A stretch of DNA of 64,000 bases from Candidatus Pelagibacter communis (GCF_001180165.1 NZ_CVSQ01000060.1:1-64000), one strand, 5' to 3'; shown: positions 28,374 through 36,144, numbered from the stretch's first letter. Numbers and translations: made by a program. Notes: a model not told the origin generated them from the letters alone.

Positions 28374-29162
28374 ATGTTTAGAAAATTGGTCATATTGGGA
28401 ATTATATTTTTGTTTTCAGCATTAAATGCAAATGCTGGATCTGATGGTGAATTAATTCTAAAAAAAAATCAACCTAGTGAAGTTAAGGACTGTTTTGAAA
28501 ATTTAAATAGAGCTACTTTTGCTTTTAACCAAACACTAGATGGAATATTATTTCAACCTGTTGCCAGTGCATACAAAGTACTTCCTTCTCCAATTAAGAC
28601 TGGAGTAAGCAACTCTCTGGAAAATCTATCTACACTTGTAACAATTCCAAATAATATTTTGCAAGGAGAATTAAAAAAAGCTGGAGTTAACTCTGGTAGA
28701 TTTGTTATTAATACAACAGTTGGTATTTTAGGTTTTATTGATGTGGCTCAACATTTAGGATTTCCTGAATATGAGAAAGAAGATTATGGTCAATCTTTAG
28801 CAACAATGGGTGTTGGCCCTGGTTGCTATTTAGTTTTACCGGTTCTAGGACCAAGTACAGTTAGAGATGCTACTGCATCTGTAGCGAGTATTGTTGGTGG
28901 AGACGCTTGGTATAATGTTGCGGTTGCAAACGATACACAACATTTCAGTGATTTTGATTATTATGCATCAAGAGTTACAAGCGGCATAGATTTTAGAGCA
29001 AAAAACTATGATGCAATAGAAAATTTAGAAAAAAATTCAATAGATTTTTATGCTTCAGTAAAAAGTTTGTATTTACAAGATAGACAACAAAAAATTTCAA
29101 ATACAAATAAAATCATTGAAACCCAAGATGATAGTGATTGGGAAGAGATAGAAACTCAGTAA
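28374..29162 (+). CDS. mlaA: MlaA/VacJ-family outer-membrane lipid asymmetry protein
   Basis: MlaA removes misplaced phospholipids from the outer leaflet of the outer membrane. The 262 residues contain the VacJ landmarks FENLNRATFAFNQTLDG, AYKVLPSPIKTGVSN, FVINTTVGILGFIDVA, DYGQSLATMGVGPGCYLVLP and GPSTVRDA. The signal peptide ends near ALNANAG and lacks the lipobox cysteine, so it is predicted to be secreted but not lipidated, unlike E. coli MlaA. mlaC follows 14 nt downstream. Components mlaD/E/F are not in this window. Confidence 0.9.
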   Translation: MFRKLVILGIIFLFSALNANAGSDGELILKKNQPSEVKDCFENLNRATFAFNQTLDGILFQPVASAYKVLPSPIKTGVSNSLENLSTLVTIPNNILQGELKKAGVNSGRFVINTTVGILGFIDVAQHLGFPEYEKEDYGQSLATMGVGPGCYLVLPVLGPSTVRDATASVASIVGGDAWYNVAVANDTQHFSDFDYYASRVTSGIDFRAKNYDAIENLEKNSIDFYASVKSLYLQDRQQKISNTNKIIETQDDSDWEEIETQ

Positions 29163-29176
29163 TTTAAACTAAATTG

Positions 29177-29767
29177 ATGAAATTAAGAAAATTTTTATTA
29201 GTTTTATTTCTTTACTCATCGGTTTTTTCAAATTCTTATTCCATAGAACCAGATGTGTTTGTCCAATCTACAGTCAATAGAGCGTCTAATATTTTATCTA
29301 AAAATATATCTAAAGAAGATAAAATAAACGAATTAAAAGCAATAGCTAAAGAGACTGTAGACATTACAGGTGTTGGTTTTTATTCACTTGGGTCAGCAAG
29401 AAAAAATTTAGATGAGAATCAAAAAATTAAGTACTCTGAATTATTTGAGTCTTACTTTTTAAAAAGTTTTTCAAGTAGACTAGCTGAATACACTAATCCA
29501 GAAATTGAAGTACAAGGCAAAGAAGTGCTGAATAAAAACTATACAATTGTAAATAGCTTGCTAATTGGAACTTCTGATAGACCTGAGGTGAAAATTGATT
29601 GGAGGATATATACTAAAAATCCAGACAATCCATTAATTAGAGATTTGATAATTGAAGGTTTAAGTTTAGCAAGAACTCAAAAAGAGGAGTTTTCATCAAT
29701 TTTAAATACAAATGATGGAGACATTAATGCTCTATTTAAAATCTTAAAAGAATTCTCAAACAATTAA
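29177..29767 (+). CDS. mlaC: MlaC-type periplasmic phospholipid carrier
   Basis: MlaC-family proteins (Ttg2D/Tol-type) shuttle phospholipid between the MlaA complex and the inner-membrane Mla transporter. The protein has a signal peptide (FLLVLFLYSSVFSNSYS), then the family pattern: FVQSTVNRASNILSKN, IAKETVDITGVGFYSLG, YSELFESYFLKSFSSRL, VKIDWRIY and IRDLIIEGLSLARTQKEEF. A TTG three bases upstream is open, but the ATG at 29177 is taken as the start. It is the last gene before the tRNA-bounded insertion. Confidence 0.88.
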   Translation: MKLRKFLLVLFLYSSVFSNSYSIEPDVFVQSTVNRASNILSKNISKEDKINELKAIAKETVDITGVGFYSLGSARKNLDENQKIKYSELFESYFLKSFSSRLAEYTNPEIEVQGKEVLNKNYTIVNSLLIGTSDRPEVKIDWRIYTKNPDNPLIRDLIIEGLSLARTQKEEFSSILNTNDGDINALFKILKEFSNN

Positions 29768-29776
29768 ATAAATATT

Positions 29777-29823
29777 TTTGGTGGGCCCGCCAGGACTCGA
29801 ACCTGGGACCAATACATTATGAG
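29777..29823 (+). repeat. Left att-like copy of tRNA 3' half (47 bp)
   Basis: Perfect 47-bp match to 31800-31846, the 3' half of the CAU-anticodon tRNA from the anticodon loop to the CCA end. Only the 3' half is here, with no 5' half following, so it is a displaced attachment-site copy and not a functional tRNA. It lies 10 nt after mlaC, where the tRNA 3' end would have sat before insertion. Confidence 0.9.
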
Positions 29824-29886
29824 AGTCCTGAAGTAACTTAAATTAGTATTGAAGTTGTTAGCTTATTACTAAACGTTAAATTGATT

Positions 29887-29906
29887 TACACAATTTGGTA
29901 TACAAT
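29887..29906 (+). repeat. Island inner repeat, left copy
   Basis: A 20-base sequence (TACACAATTT then GGTATACAAT) matching 31709-31728 at 18 of 20 positions in the same orientation. It contains two TATACAA-like units 11 nt apart and lies 64 bases inside the left att copy. The arrangement resembles arm-type recombinase or excisionase sites, but AT-rich DNA makes chance similarity possible. Confidence 0.5.
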
Positions 29907-29933
29907 TGATGTGCTAAATTTTTATACAAAACC

Positions 29934-30626
29934 CTATAATACTTTTTCATAAATATCTCCTAAAGTATTTCCATCATTATTAATTATTGCCTCTTCTCCA
30001 AATCTATTAATGATTAGTTCGATAAACTCACACTCGTCAATTAGCTTATCATCAATCTTTACTATTAGATTTCTATAGTCGTTTGGCATATTAAATACAT
30101 AGTAATATTTATCATTTATTTTTGAATAAATAATTGAATGAGTTTCAAATTCTTTAGCTTTAAATTCTTTAAGTGTTTCTGCGACTTTGACTATATAAAA
30201 TGATTTAAAATTAGAACTAATAGTTTCTAAAAAAGTACCTTCATTTTTATGACTTTCTAGTGCTTTTTCATATTCTTTATATTCTTTTTTGTACTTATCT
30301 TTTATCTCTATGACGTTATTTTCTGAGTGATACTCATAAGGGTGGAAAAACCATTCAAGTTTTTGGAATTTATTTAAATTTTCACCTTCAGGAAATCCAT
30401 CAATGTCATTGATATTTGGGTCTAAATTTTTTTCATTACTGCAGCTTTCTATTGCACATTTTTCAATATTAAAATTTTCTACATTTGGATCTGCAGACGG
30501 ATTTAAAAACCACTCGGCAAAGCTCTTTTTTTCTAAAAGATTTACAAATTTTTTAAGATCAAGATTTTTTTTTATATAATCAATATTATATAGTATCGTT
30601 TCATCTTTTTTATTAACTATTGTCAT
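29934..30626 (-). CDS. Island protein of unknown function with EWF repeat (230 aa)
   Basis: I do not recognise this family. It is a soluble, acidic protein without signal peptide or membrane segment. Two similar blocks, AEWFLNPSADP (Glu38-Trp39-Phe40) and LEWFFHPYEYH (Glu91-Trp92-Phe93), suggest an internal duplication of a short EWF-x-x-P module. Two closely spaced cysteines (CAIESC) lie between them. The C-terminal half (YIVKVAETLKEFKAKEFE onward) looks like a mixed alpha/beta domain. Its ATG shares one base with the stop of the 58-residue gene upstream (TAATG), so it is the third gene of the island operon. Confidence 0.7.
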   Translation of the reverse strand: MTIVNKKDETILYNIDYIKKNLDLKKFVNLLEKKSFAEWFLNPSADPNVENFNIEKCAIESCSNEKNLDPNINDIDGFPEGENLNKFQKLEWFFHPYEYHSENNVIEIKDKYKKEYKEYEKALESHKNEGTFLETISSNFKSFYIVKVAETLKEFKAKEFETHSIIYSKINDKYYYVFNMPNDYRNLIVKIDDKLIDECEFIELIINRFGEEAIINNDGNTLGDIYEKVL

Positions 30627-30802
30627 TAGTTTAAAACCTTATCAAATATCGTTATTTTTACTCTAAAATGAGATTCTGAAAGATCTTCATAAATAACTTT
30701 AAATTTATTATTAGGATCAATATTTTTAAGAACTAAACTTATATATTCATCAACTTTATAAAGGGAATGGTTGTAACTAAAATATCTTTGTAATGTTCTC
30801 AT
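30626..30802 (-). CDS. Small island protein, unknown function (58 aa)
   Basis: A short frame read from the sequence: it begins MRTLQRYFSYNHSLYKVDEY, continues with ISLVLKNIDPNNKFKVIYED and ends in KITIFDKVLN. It starts by ATGA overlap with the stop of the membrane-protein gene and stops in a TAATG overlap with the 230-residue gene. Two coupling junctions in a row strongly support that it is translated. The predicted layout is a helix followed by two or three strands. The family is unknown. Its size suggests a regulatory or antitoxin-like partner, but that is conjecture. Confidence 0.65.
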   Translation of the reverse strand: MRTLQRYFSYNHSLYKVDEYISLVLKNIDPNNKFKVIYEDLSESHFRVKITIFDKVLN

Positions 30803-31650
30803 TGATATTTATCTATAAAACTTTTAATTTTATTAAAAATAGCACTTAAAAATATGAAAATATAACATAAGGCTGCAATACCTCCAAAAATTATAAATAG
30901 ATTGCTAAAAAATGAAATTTCTCCTGATGGAAAAAAACTTTTTTCTAAAATAGAAATCAAATACAAAATTAAAGAACAAGTTAAAACAAAAATTAGTATT
31001 TTCCATTTTTTTTCAAATTCATTTTCAATGAGTAAAATTTTATCGATATAATTCATTATTATTGAGCCAAAATAAGATAAAATAATAGCTGAAATCACTA
31101 AAACAATTACAAGAATTATTAAAGTAACAATTATGTAACCTAATGATATAGAGGTATCTAATAAAGAGGAGCCTATTTCATATAAAGATTGTGTAAAAGT
31201 TCTAGTGGCATAATAATCATTTAAAAAATTGTTTAACAAGTAAAGTACAGCAATAAATAATATTAATGCAGGTATTAAAGAAATAATACCAGTAAATTTA
31301 TCAAAGAATCTCTCTTGTTTTTTTGTTAACTTTAATTTTGTTTTAATATTTAAACTTCCTAAAAATTCATAAAAATTAAAAGTTGAAGAAATAAGAATTA
31401 AAATTACCCAAAATCCAGAAATATCAAATTTCATTGCTAAATAGTAAGCTAAATAACAAAGACTTAAACTTATGTGTAAACCAGAAAATTTTATATAATT
31501 TTTATTTTTTTCTTCAATACCAGTTAGAATACCAAAAATTATAAAGAGAAAAATTAAAGTTAACCAACCACAACTTGAATTTAAAATTCCAATTGAAATA
31601 CATTTATTGAAAGATTGAATAAACCACCCTAAAATTGGAATATTTTCCAT
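30799..31650 (-). CDS. Island multi-spanning membrane protein, unknown function (283 aa)
   Basis: I do not recognise the family. About seven hydrophobic segments are visible, near residues 27-44, 57-75, 78-95, 119-141, 168-195, 217-232 and 243-272. A lysine-rich loop around residues 103-117 (KTKLKLTKKQERFFDK) is probably cytoplasmic. No transporter, kinase or nuclease motif was found. It is the first gene of the island operon and overlaps the 58-residue gene by 4 nt. The region upstream holds the right inner repeat, where its promoter should lie. Confidence 0.75.
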   Translation of the reverse strand: MENIPILGWFIQSFNKCISIGILNSSCGWLTLIFLFIIFGILTGIEEKNKNYIKFSGLHISLSLCYLAYYLAMKFDISGFWVILILISSTFNFYEFLGSLNIKTKLKLTKKQERFFDKFTGIISLIPALILFIAVLYLLNNFLNDYYATRTFTQSLYEIGSSLLDTSISLGYIIVTLIILVIVLVISAIILSYFGSIIMNYIDKILLIENEFEKKWKILIFVLTCSLILYLISILEKSFFPSGEISFFSNLFIIFGGIAALCYIFIFLSAIFNKIKSFIDKYQ

Positions 31651-31708
31651 TATAGAAAATATATCACTGGTTATATATGGAGACTAGTACATTCCAATAA
31701 GCTTTTGT

Positions 31709-31728
31709 TATACAATTTCGTATACAAT
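31709..31728 (+). repeat. Island inner repeat, right copy
   Basis: TATACAATTT then CGTATACAAT, matching 29887-29906 with two mismatches. It contains TATACAA twice, 11 nt apart, and lies 71 bases inside the right att copy and about 60 bases upstream of the membrane-protein start. It may be a recombinase site or an operator of the island operon. Confidence 0.5.
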
Positions 31729-31799
31729 GAAGAGCTACTTTTGATCTTTTTTAAGAAAAGTTTGAAGAATAAAAATTTTTAAACGTTGATTTTGCTAGA

Positions 31800-31846
31800 T
31801 TTGGTGGGCCCGCCAGGACTCGAACCTGGGACCAATACATTATGAG
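31800..31846 (-). repeat. Right att-like copy within intact tRNA gene
   Basis: Same 47 bp as 29777-29823, here forming the anticodon loop, variable loop, T arm, acceptor 3' strand and CCA of an intact tRNA. The site of recombination is expected somewhere in these 47 bases. Confidence 0.9.
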
Positions 31847-31878
31847 TGTACTGCTCTAACCAACTGAGCTACAGGCCC
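31802..31878 (-). tRNA. tRNA with CAU anticodon (probably Ile2, else elongator Met)
   Basis: A complete 77-nt cloverleaf including encoded CCA. Acceptor GGGCCTG pairs with CGGGCCC (one G-T). D arm is GCTC-AGTTGGTTA-GAGC, anticodon arm GTACA-CTCATAA-TGTAT (one G-T), variable TGGTC, and T arm CCAGG-TTCGAGT-CCTGG. The anticodon is CAT. The C4-G69 and C5-G68 pairs and the Ile-like acceptor favour the lysidine-modified isoleucine tRNA reading AUA, but elongator methionine is not excluded. Its 3' half is the integration target of the adjacent element. Confidence 0.92.
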
Positions 31879-31937
31879 TGAATACATGATTAGTTATATC
31901 ATTTTTTTAGAGTTATCAATTAAAGATAATCAAATAA

Positions 31938-32012
31938 TGGTGGGCCGTGTTGGTTACGCTCCAACTACCCCTGCAATGTCAATGCAGTACTCTACTATTG
32001 AGCTAACGGCCC
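31938..32012 (-). tRNA. tRNA-Val(GAC) with non-canonical D and T loops
   Basis: 75 nt with encoded CCA. Acceptor GGGCCGT/ACGGCCC, anticodon stem CTGCA/TGCAG with loop TTGACAT (anticodon GAC) and T stem GTTGG/CCAAC are all fully paired. The D loop AATAGTA lacks the G18-G19 pair, and the T loop AGCGTAA lacks T54-T55 and A58, keeping only C56-G57. Paired helices and CCA argue for a real, expressed tRNA despite the odd loops. It lies between the CAU tRNA and rpoD. Confidence 0.85.
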
Positions 32013-32016
32013 TAAA

Positions 32017-33840
32017 TTAACTTTCCAAAAAACTTTTTAATTGTTTCGATCTACTTGGATGTTTTAGTTTTCTAAGAGCTTTAGCTTCTATCTGTCTAAT
32101 TCTTTCTCTAGTAACAGAAAATTGTAGACCGACTTCTTCCAACGTGTGATCTGTATTCATTCCAACACCAAATCTCATTCTAAGAACTCTTTCCTCTCTT
32201 GGAGTAAGTGTTGATAGAATTTTAGTTGTTGCTTCACCTAAATTTGATTTTATAGCCTGCTCCAATGGAGCTAAAGCTTTGGTATCTTCAATAAAATCTC
32301 CGAGACTGCTGTCTTCTTCATCTCCAACTGGTTTTTCAAGTGACACAGGCTCTTTTGAAATTTTTAATACTTTTCTAACTTTATCAAGTGGCATCCTTAG
32401 TTTTTTGGCCAATTCTTCTGGCGTCGCCTCTCTACCAAATTCACTTAATATCAGTCTTTGAGTTCTAACAATTTTGTTGATTGTTTCGATCATATGAACA
32501 GGTATACGAATTGTTCTTGCTTGATCAGCTATAGATCTCGTGATTGCTTGTCTTATCCACCATGTTGCATAAGTAGAAAATTTATAACCTCTTCTGTATT
32601 CAAATTTATCAACTGCTTTCATTAATCCGATGTTTCCTTCTTGAATTAAATCTAAAAACTGAAGACCTCTATTTGTATATTTTTTAGCAATAGAAATAAC
32701 CAATCTTAAATTAGCTTCAACCATTTCTTTTTTTGCAATTCTTGACTCTTTTTCTCCTTTTTGAATTCTACTTACAAGTTTTTTAAAATCTGTTACTGAA
32801 ATTCCAAGTTTGTGACTAATTTCAATTAATCTTTCTCTAATATTTTTAAATTCTTCTTTATTCTTAGTAAAAAATTGTTTCCAAACAGAGTTTGTGTCTA
32901 AAAATTTTTTTAAATTAGGATTAATTTCATTACCAATGTAAAATTTAATAAATTCATTTCTAGGTATTTGGTGATCCATTGCTAGTCTTAGAAGATTGCC
33001 CTCTAAAGAAATAATTTTTTTATTTTCTACATAATGTTTTTGCACAAGTTCTTCTAAAACAGATGGGGATAGTTGAAGAGATTTAATATTTTCTAGTATA
33101 TCATTAACAATTTTTTCATACCCCTTTTCTTTTGCAGGTGAAAAATTTTGGGATGCTAAAATACAATCCAATTTTTCTTTTTGATACTTTATTAGCTTGG
33201 TATATTCTTTTGTTAATGTATTAACCGTTTTTAAAACTTTTGGTTTAATTTCAGTTTCCATTGCTGCAAGCGTTGGGTTAAAATCATCTTCTTCGTCAGA
33301 AGAACTGTCATCTTTTTCTGTATCACCAGAATTTTTTTGTTTTGCACTTGGCCCAGTTGACTCATCTTCCATATAATTTGTATCAATATCTATAATCTCT
33401 CTAACTAAAATTTCATCTTTTTGCAGTTGTTCATTCCATTCGAAAAACTGCTGAGCAGTAATTGGACTCTGAGAAAGTGCAATTAACATTACATCTTTAC
33501 CTGCTTCTATTCTTTTAGCGATTGCAATTTCACCTTCTCTGGACAAAAGCTCAACCCCACCCATTTCACGTAAATACATTCTTATAGGGTCATCACTTTT
33601 TTCAATTGTCTTACCTTCTTCTTTATTTGAATTTTCTTTTTTTCTTAGAACTTTAAAATCAGATTTTTTTTCAACTAATGTAATATTTTCATCTAAAATA
33701 TGAATAAAAGCTTGAGATAGATTTTCATCAGATAAATTTCTTTTACCAAGAGATTTACTTAACTCTTCATAGGTAATAAAACCTCTATGGGTTCCTCGAC
33801 CCATAAGTCTAGCAAATGATTTTGTAATAATTCTTTCCAC
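32017..33840 (-). CDS. rpoD: Primary sigma factor RpoD (sigma70)
   Basis: Housekeeping sigma subunit of RNA polymerase. The 607 residues contain [11 protein letters not shown] (region 1.2), an acidic non-conserved insert with [10 protein letters not shown], region 2 with [24 protein letters not shown] and the -10-recognising [17 protein letters not shown], region 3, and region 4 with [10 protein letters not shown] and [20 protein letters not shown]. It closes the yqeY-dnaG-rpoD macromolecular-synthesis group, 67 nt after dnaG, and is followed within 5 nt by tRNA-Val. Confidence 0.98.
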   Translation of the reverse strand: MERIITKSFARLMGRGTHRGFITYEELSKSLGKRNLSDENLSQAFIHILDENITLVEKKSDFKVLRKKENSNKEEGKTIEKSDDPIRMYLREMGGVELLSREGEIAIAKRIEAGKDVMLIALSQSPITAQQFFEWNEQLQKDEILVREIIDIDTNYMEDESTGPSAKQKNSGDTEKDDSSSDEEDDFNPTLAAMETEIKPKVLKTVNTLTKEYTKLIKYQKEKLDCILASQNFSPAKEKGYEKIVNDILENIKSLQLSPSVLEELVQKHYVENKKIISLEGNLLRLAMDHQIPRNEFIKFYIGNEINPNLKKFLDTNSVWKQFFTKNKEEFKNIRERLIEISHKLGISVTDFKKLVSRIQKGEKESRIAKKEMVEANLRLVISIAKKYTNRGLQFLDLIQEGNIGLMKAVDKFEYRRGYKFSTYATWWIRQAITRSIADQARTIRIPVHMIETINKIVRTQRLILSEFGREATPEELAKKLRMPLDKVRKVLKISKEPVSLEKPVGDEEDSSLGDFIEDTKALAPLEQAIKSNLGEATTKILSTLTPREERVLRMRFGVGMNTDHTLEEVGLQFSVTRERIRQIEAKALRKLKHPSRSKQLKSFLES

Positions 33841-33907
33841 GATAATTTGAGTTTAGAGGTCTTATATAATGTCAATTATATAAAAATCTATTAATAATTT
33901 TGTCAGT

Positions 33908-35683
33908 TTAATTGATATTCTGCTTTTTTTTGAGCTCTTTTAACTCATTAAATGTGGACTCGCTCATATCCACAGAAAACTTCGATTCTAATTCCTGAAT
34001 TCTGAACTCAAGATCGTAATTCATCAAATCTCTAGAGATGTCCTCTAATAATTCGATTATTTTTTGATCATCATCAGATTGATTTTTTAGGATATGTTTG
34101 ATTGGAGCAAATTTGTTTATTTTTTCTATTAATTGAACATCTAGGTCAAGATCTTGAGTTGTTATTTGTGATCCAGATTTCAATTTTTCAATAATCATTT
34201 CAAATATTTTTTTATTAAACTCAGTAAATAATTTAATATTTTCAATTAAATGAATATTTGATTGCAACAAATCCAAGTTATTTATTAATAAATATAATAA
34301 AGAAAATTCTTTTAATTCTACTCTAGACAGAGACTGGCTTTCTTTAAAATATTTTTTTGTACTTTCTAAAGATTTTGTATTTTTTTTATAAAATCTTTTA
34401 TTATTTTGGTTAGAGTGAGGAGTTAACTCAGCAATTTTTTCTAAAAAGTATTCTAAAACATATTTTTTTATAAAATCATCTTTAATTGTATTTGCTATTC
34501 CTCTAAGTTTTTTTTCAAAAATAGCCATTGATGAAGGATTATTGTTAGTTTGTTTTTTATAATGACTGAAAATAAATTGATGAATTGATAATTTGCTATG
34601 CTTTGTAAAATCTACAAAATTAGCCTTACCATTTTTATTTACGTAGCTATCTGGGTCTTCTTTATCTGGCAGAAATAAAAAAAAAATTTGTTTTTCTGGT
34701 TTTAGTTCTTTGATTGAATTTTCAGCAGCCCTAACAGCAGCTTTATATCCACTTTCGTCACCATCAAAACATATTATTATATCATCAAAAAATTGATTCA
34801 AAGTTAAAATCTGTTTGTCAGTTAAAGAAGTTCCGAGATTTGCCACAACATTATCAATTCCATTTTTGCTAAGGCCCACAACATCCATGTATCCTTCTAC
34901 TAAATAAATGTGATCAATTTTATTAGAGAGTTTTCTTGCTAAATCTAAATTATATAAGTTTGATCCTTTTTTAAAAAAATTTGTTTCAGGTGAATTTATA
35001 TATTTGGCTAGATAATCTAAATTTTCAATTATTCTTCCACCTAAAGCTATTGGTTGCCCTGAAATATTATTGATGGGAAATATTAATCGACTTCTAAATC
35101 TTTCGACATATATTTTTTTTTTCTCATCTAAATAAAATAAACCAGTTTCTACCAAAGTTTTTTCACTATAGTCTTTATTTAATTTTTCGAAAAAATTTGG
35201 ATTTTTTTCTATGTATCCTATTTTAAATTTTTTTACTTCTTCTTTGCCTAACGATCTATTTTTTAAATAATCTCTAGCGTTTGAATAGTTTTCATTTTTT
35301 AAAAGTTCATTATGATAAAATTCAACATAATTACTAAAAATAGATTTATACTCATCCCACTTTTTTTCTCTTTCTTCATCTTGTTTTGAGAACATATAAG
35401 GTTGCATCCCTGCTAATTGAGCCAAGTATTTAACTGCTTCTCCAAACTTTAAATTTTGAGTTTTCATCACAAAATCAAAAATATTTCCATGTTCAGAAGT
35501 TGCAAAACAATGATAAAATTCTTTTTCATCATTTACTGTAAATGAGGGTGTTTTTTCATTTTTGAAAGGTGATAAACCTACATATTCTTTGCCTCTTTTT
35601 TTTAATGAAACACTCTTTGATACTACCGTTGAAACTTTCAACCTATTTTTAATTTCATCAAGATACTCTTTTGGGTATTTCAT
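33908..35683 (-). CDS. dnaG: DNA primase DnaG with altered zinc ribbon
   Basis: Makes RNA primers for replication. The 591 residues have an N-terminal CHC2-like domain, the TOPRIM core (VEGYMDVVGLSKNGIDNVVA, then FDGDESGYKAA) and a helicase-binding C-terminus. In the ribbon, GLSPFKNEKTPSFTV ... FYHCFATSEHG aligns with the usual CPFH ... CFGC, so ligands Cys, His, Cys, Cys become Ser38, Lys41, Cys59, Thr62. Three of four zinc ligands are gone although the fold residues remain. I recall similar losses in other alphaproteobacterial primases. It shares one base with yqeY upstream. Confidence 0.96.
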   Translation of the reverse strand: MKYPKEYLDEIKNRLKVSTVVSKSVSLKKRGKEYVGLSPFKNEKTPSFTVNDEKEFYHCFATSEHGNIFDFVMKTQNLKFGEAVKYLAQLAGMQPYMFSKQDEEREKKWDEYKSIFSNYVEFYHNELLKNENYSNARDYLKNRSLGKEEVKKFKIGYIEKNPNFFEKLNKDYSEKTLVETGLFYLDEKKKIYVERFRSRLIFPINNISGQPIALGGRIIENLDYLAKYINSPETNFFKKGSNLYNLDLARKLSNKIDHIYLVEGYMDVVGLSKNGIDNVVANLGTSLTDKQILTLNQFFDDIIICFDGDESGYKAAVRAAENSIKELKPEKQIFFLFLPDKEDPDSYVNKNGKANFVDFTKHSKLSIHQFIFSHYKKQTNNNPSSMAIFEKKLRGIANTIKDDFIKKYVLEYFLEKIAELTPHSNQNNKRFYKKNTKSLESTKKYFKESQSLSRVELKEFSLLYLLINNLDLLQSNIHLIENIKLFTEFNKKIFEMIIEKLKSGSQITTQDLDLDVQLIEKINKFAPIKHILKNQSDDDQKIIELLEDISRDLMNYDLEFRIQELESKFSVDMSESTFNELKELKKKQNIN

Positions 35684-36144
35684 TATTTGTTCAACAATTC
35701 TTTTATCAAGGATCCTGCTTTTGAAAAATCAATTTCATCTGCATGAGTTTTTTTAAGTTCGCCCATAACTTTTCCCATATCTTTTAATGAATTTGCTCCA
35801 ATTCTCGAAATAACATCTGCACAAATTTTTTTAGTTTCCTCTTCACTAAGCTGCTTTGGTAGGAAACTTGTTAAAATATCATATTCATTTTGCTCAACCT
35901 CTAAAAGATCTGTTCTATTATTTTTTTTATAAATATCGATTGATTCGGCTCGTTGCTTAACCATTTTTTTTAAAAGTTTCTTAATGTCCTCGTCATCAGT
36001 TTCCTTTTTGTTAGGGCCTGATCTGTTAACAATGTCCAAATCCTTAATAGAAGATAATATTAACCTATAGGTTGATATTTTATTTTTATCTTTAGATTTT
36101 AATGCGTTTTTATATTCGTTTTCGATGGTCTGTTTTAATGACAT
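35683..36144 (-). CDS. GatB/YqeY domain protein
   Basis: 153-residue helical protein of the YqeY family, related to the tRNA-binding tail domain of GatB. Characteristic segments are YRLILSSIKDLDI, LKKMVKQRAESIDIYKKNNR and LEVEQNEYDILTSFLPKQLSEEE, then VMGELKKTHADEIDFSKAG. Its biochemical role is not established; members often sit next to dnaG and rpoD, as here. It shares one base with dnaG. Confidence 0.88.
   Translation of the reverse strand: MSLKQTIENEYKNALKSKDKNKISTYRLILSSIKDLDIVNRSGPNKKETDDEDIKKLLKKMVKQRAESIDIYKKNNRTDLLEVEQNEYDILTSFLPKQLSEEETKKICADVISRIGANSLKDMGKVMGELKKTHADEIDFSKAGSLIKELLNK

Larger units (their letters stand above)
29777..31846. mobile_element. 2-kb tRNA-bounded integrative element (integrase-less mini-island)
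   Basis: The repeats start 2,023 bases apart, which gives the size of the unit. Insertion into the 3' half of a tRNA gene while leaving a working tRNA on one side is the hallmark of tyrosine-recombinase islands. Inside are three minus-strand genes with overlapping ends, and 20-bp near-repeats (29887-29906 and 31709-31728) inset about 65-70 bp from each boundary. No integrase, transposase or phage structural gene is present. It is therefore either a decayed remnant or a small element mobilised in trans. It is also the only place in the window where facing transcription units do not overlap or nearly touch. Confidence 0.8.

Noticed and set aside
29777-29823. Possible second tRNA gene
   Set aside because: Only the 3' half is present and the following sequence does not supply D arm or 5' acceptor strand, so it is an att-type copy.
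29824-31799. Naming the island operon a defence or toxin-antitoxin system
   Set aside because: No nuclease, NTPase, RNA-binding or known effector motif is visible; only architecture and location hint at it, so it stays a hypothesis.
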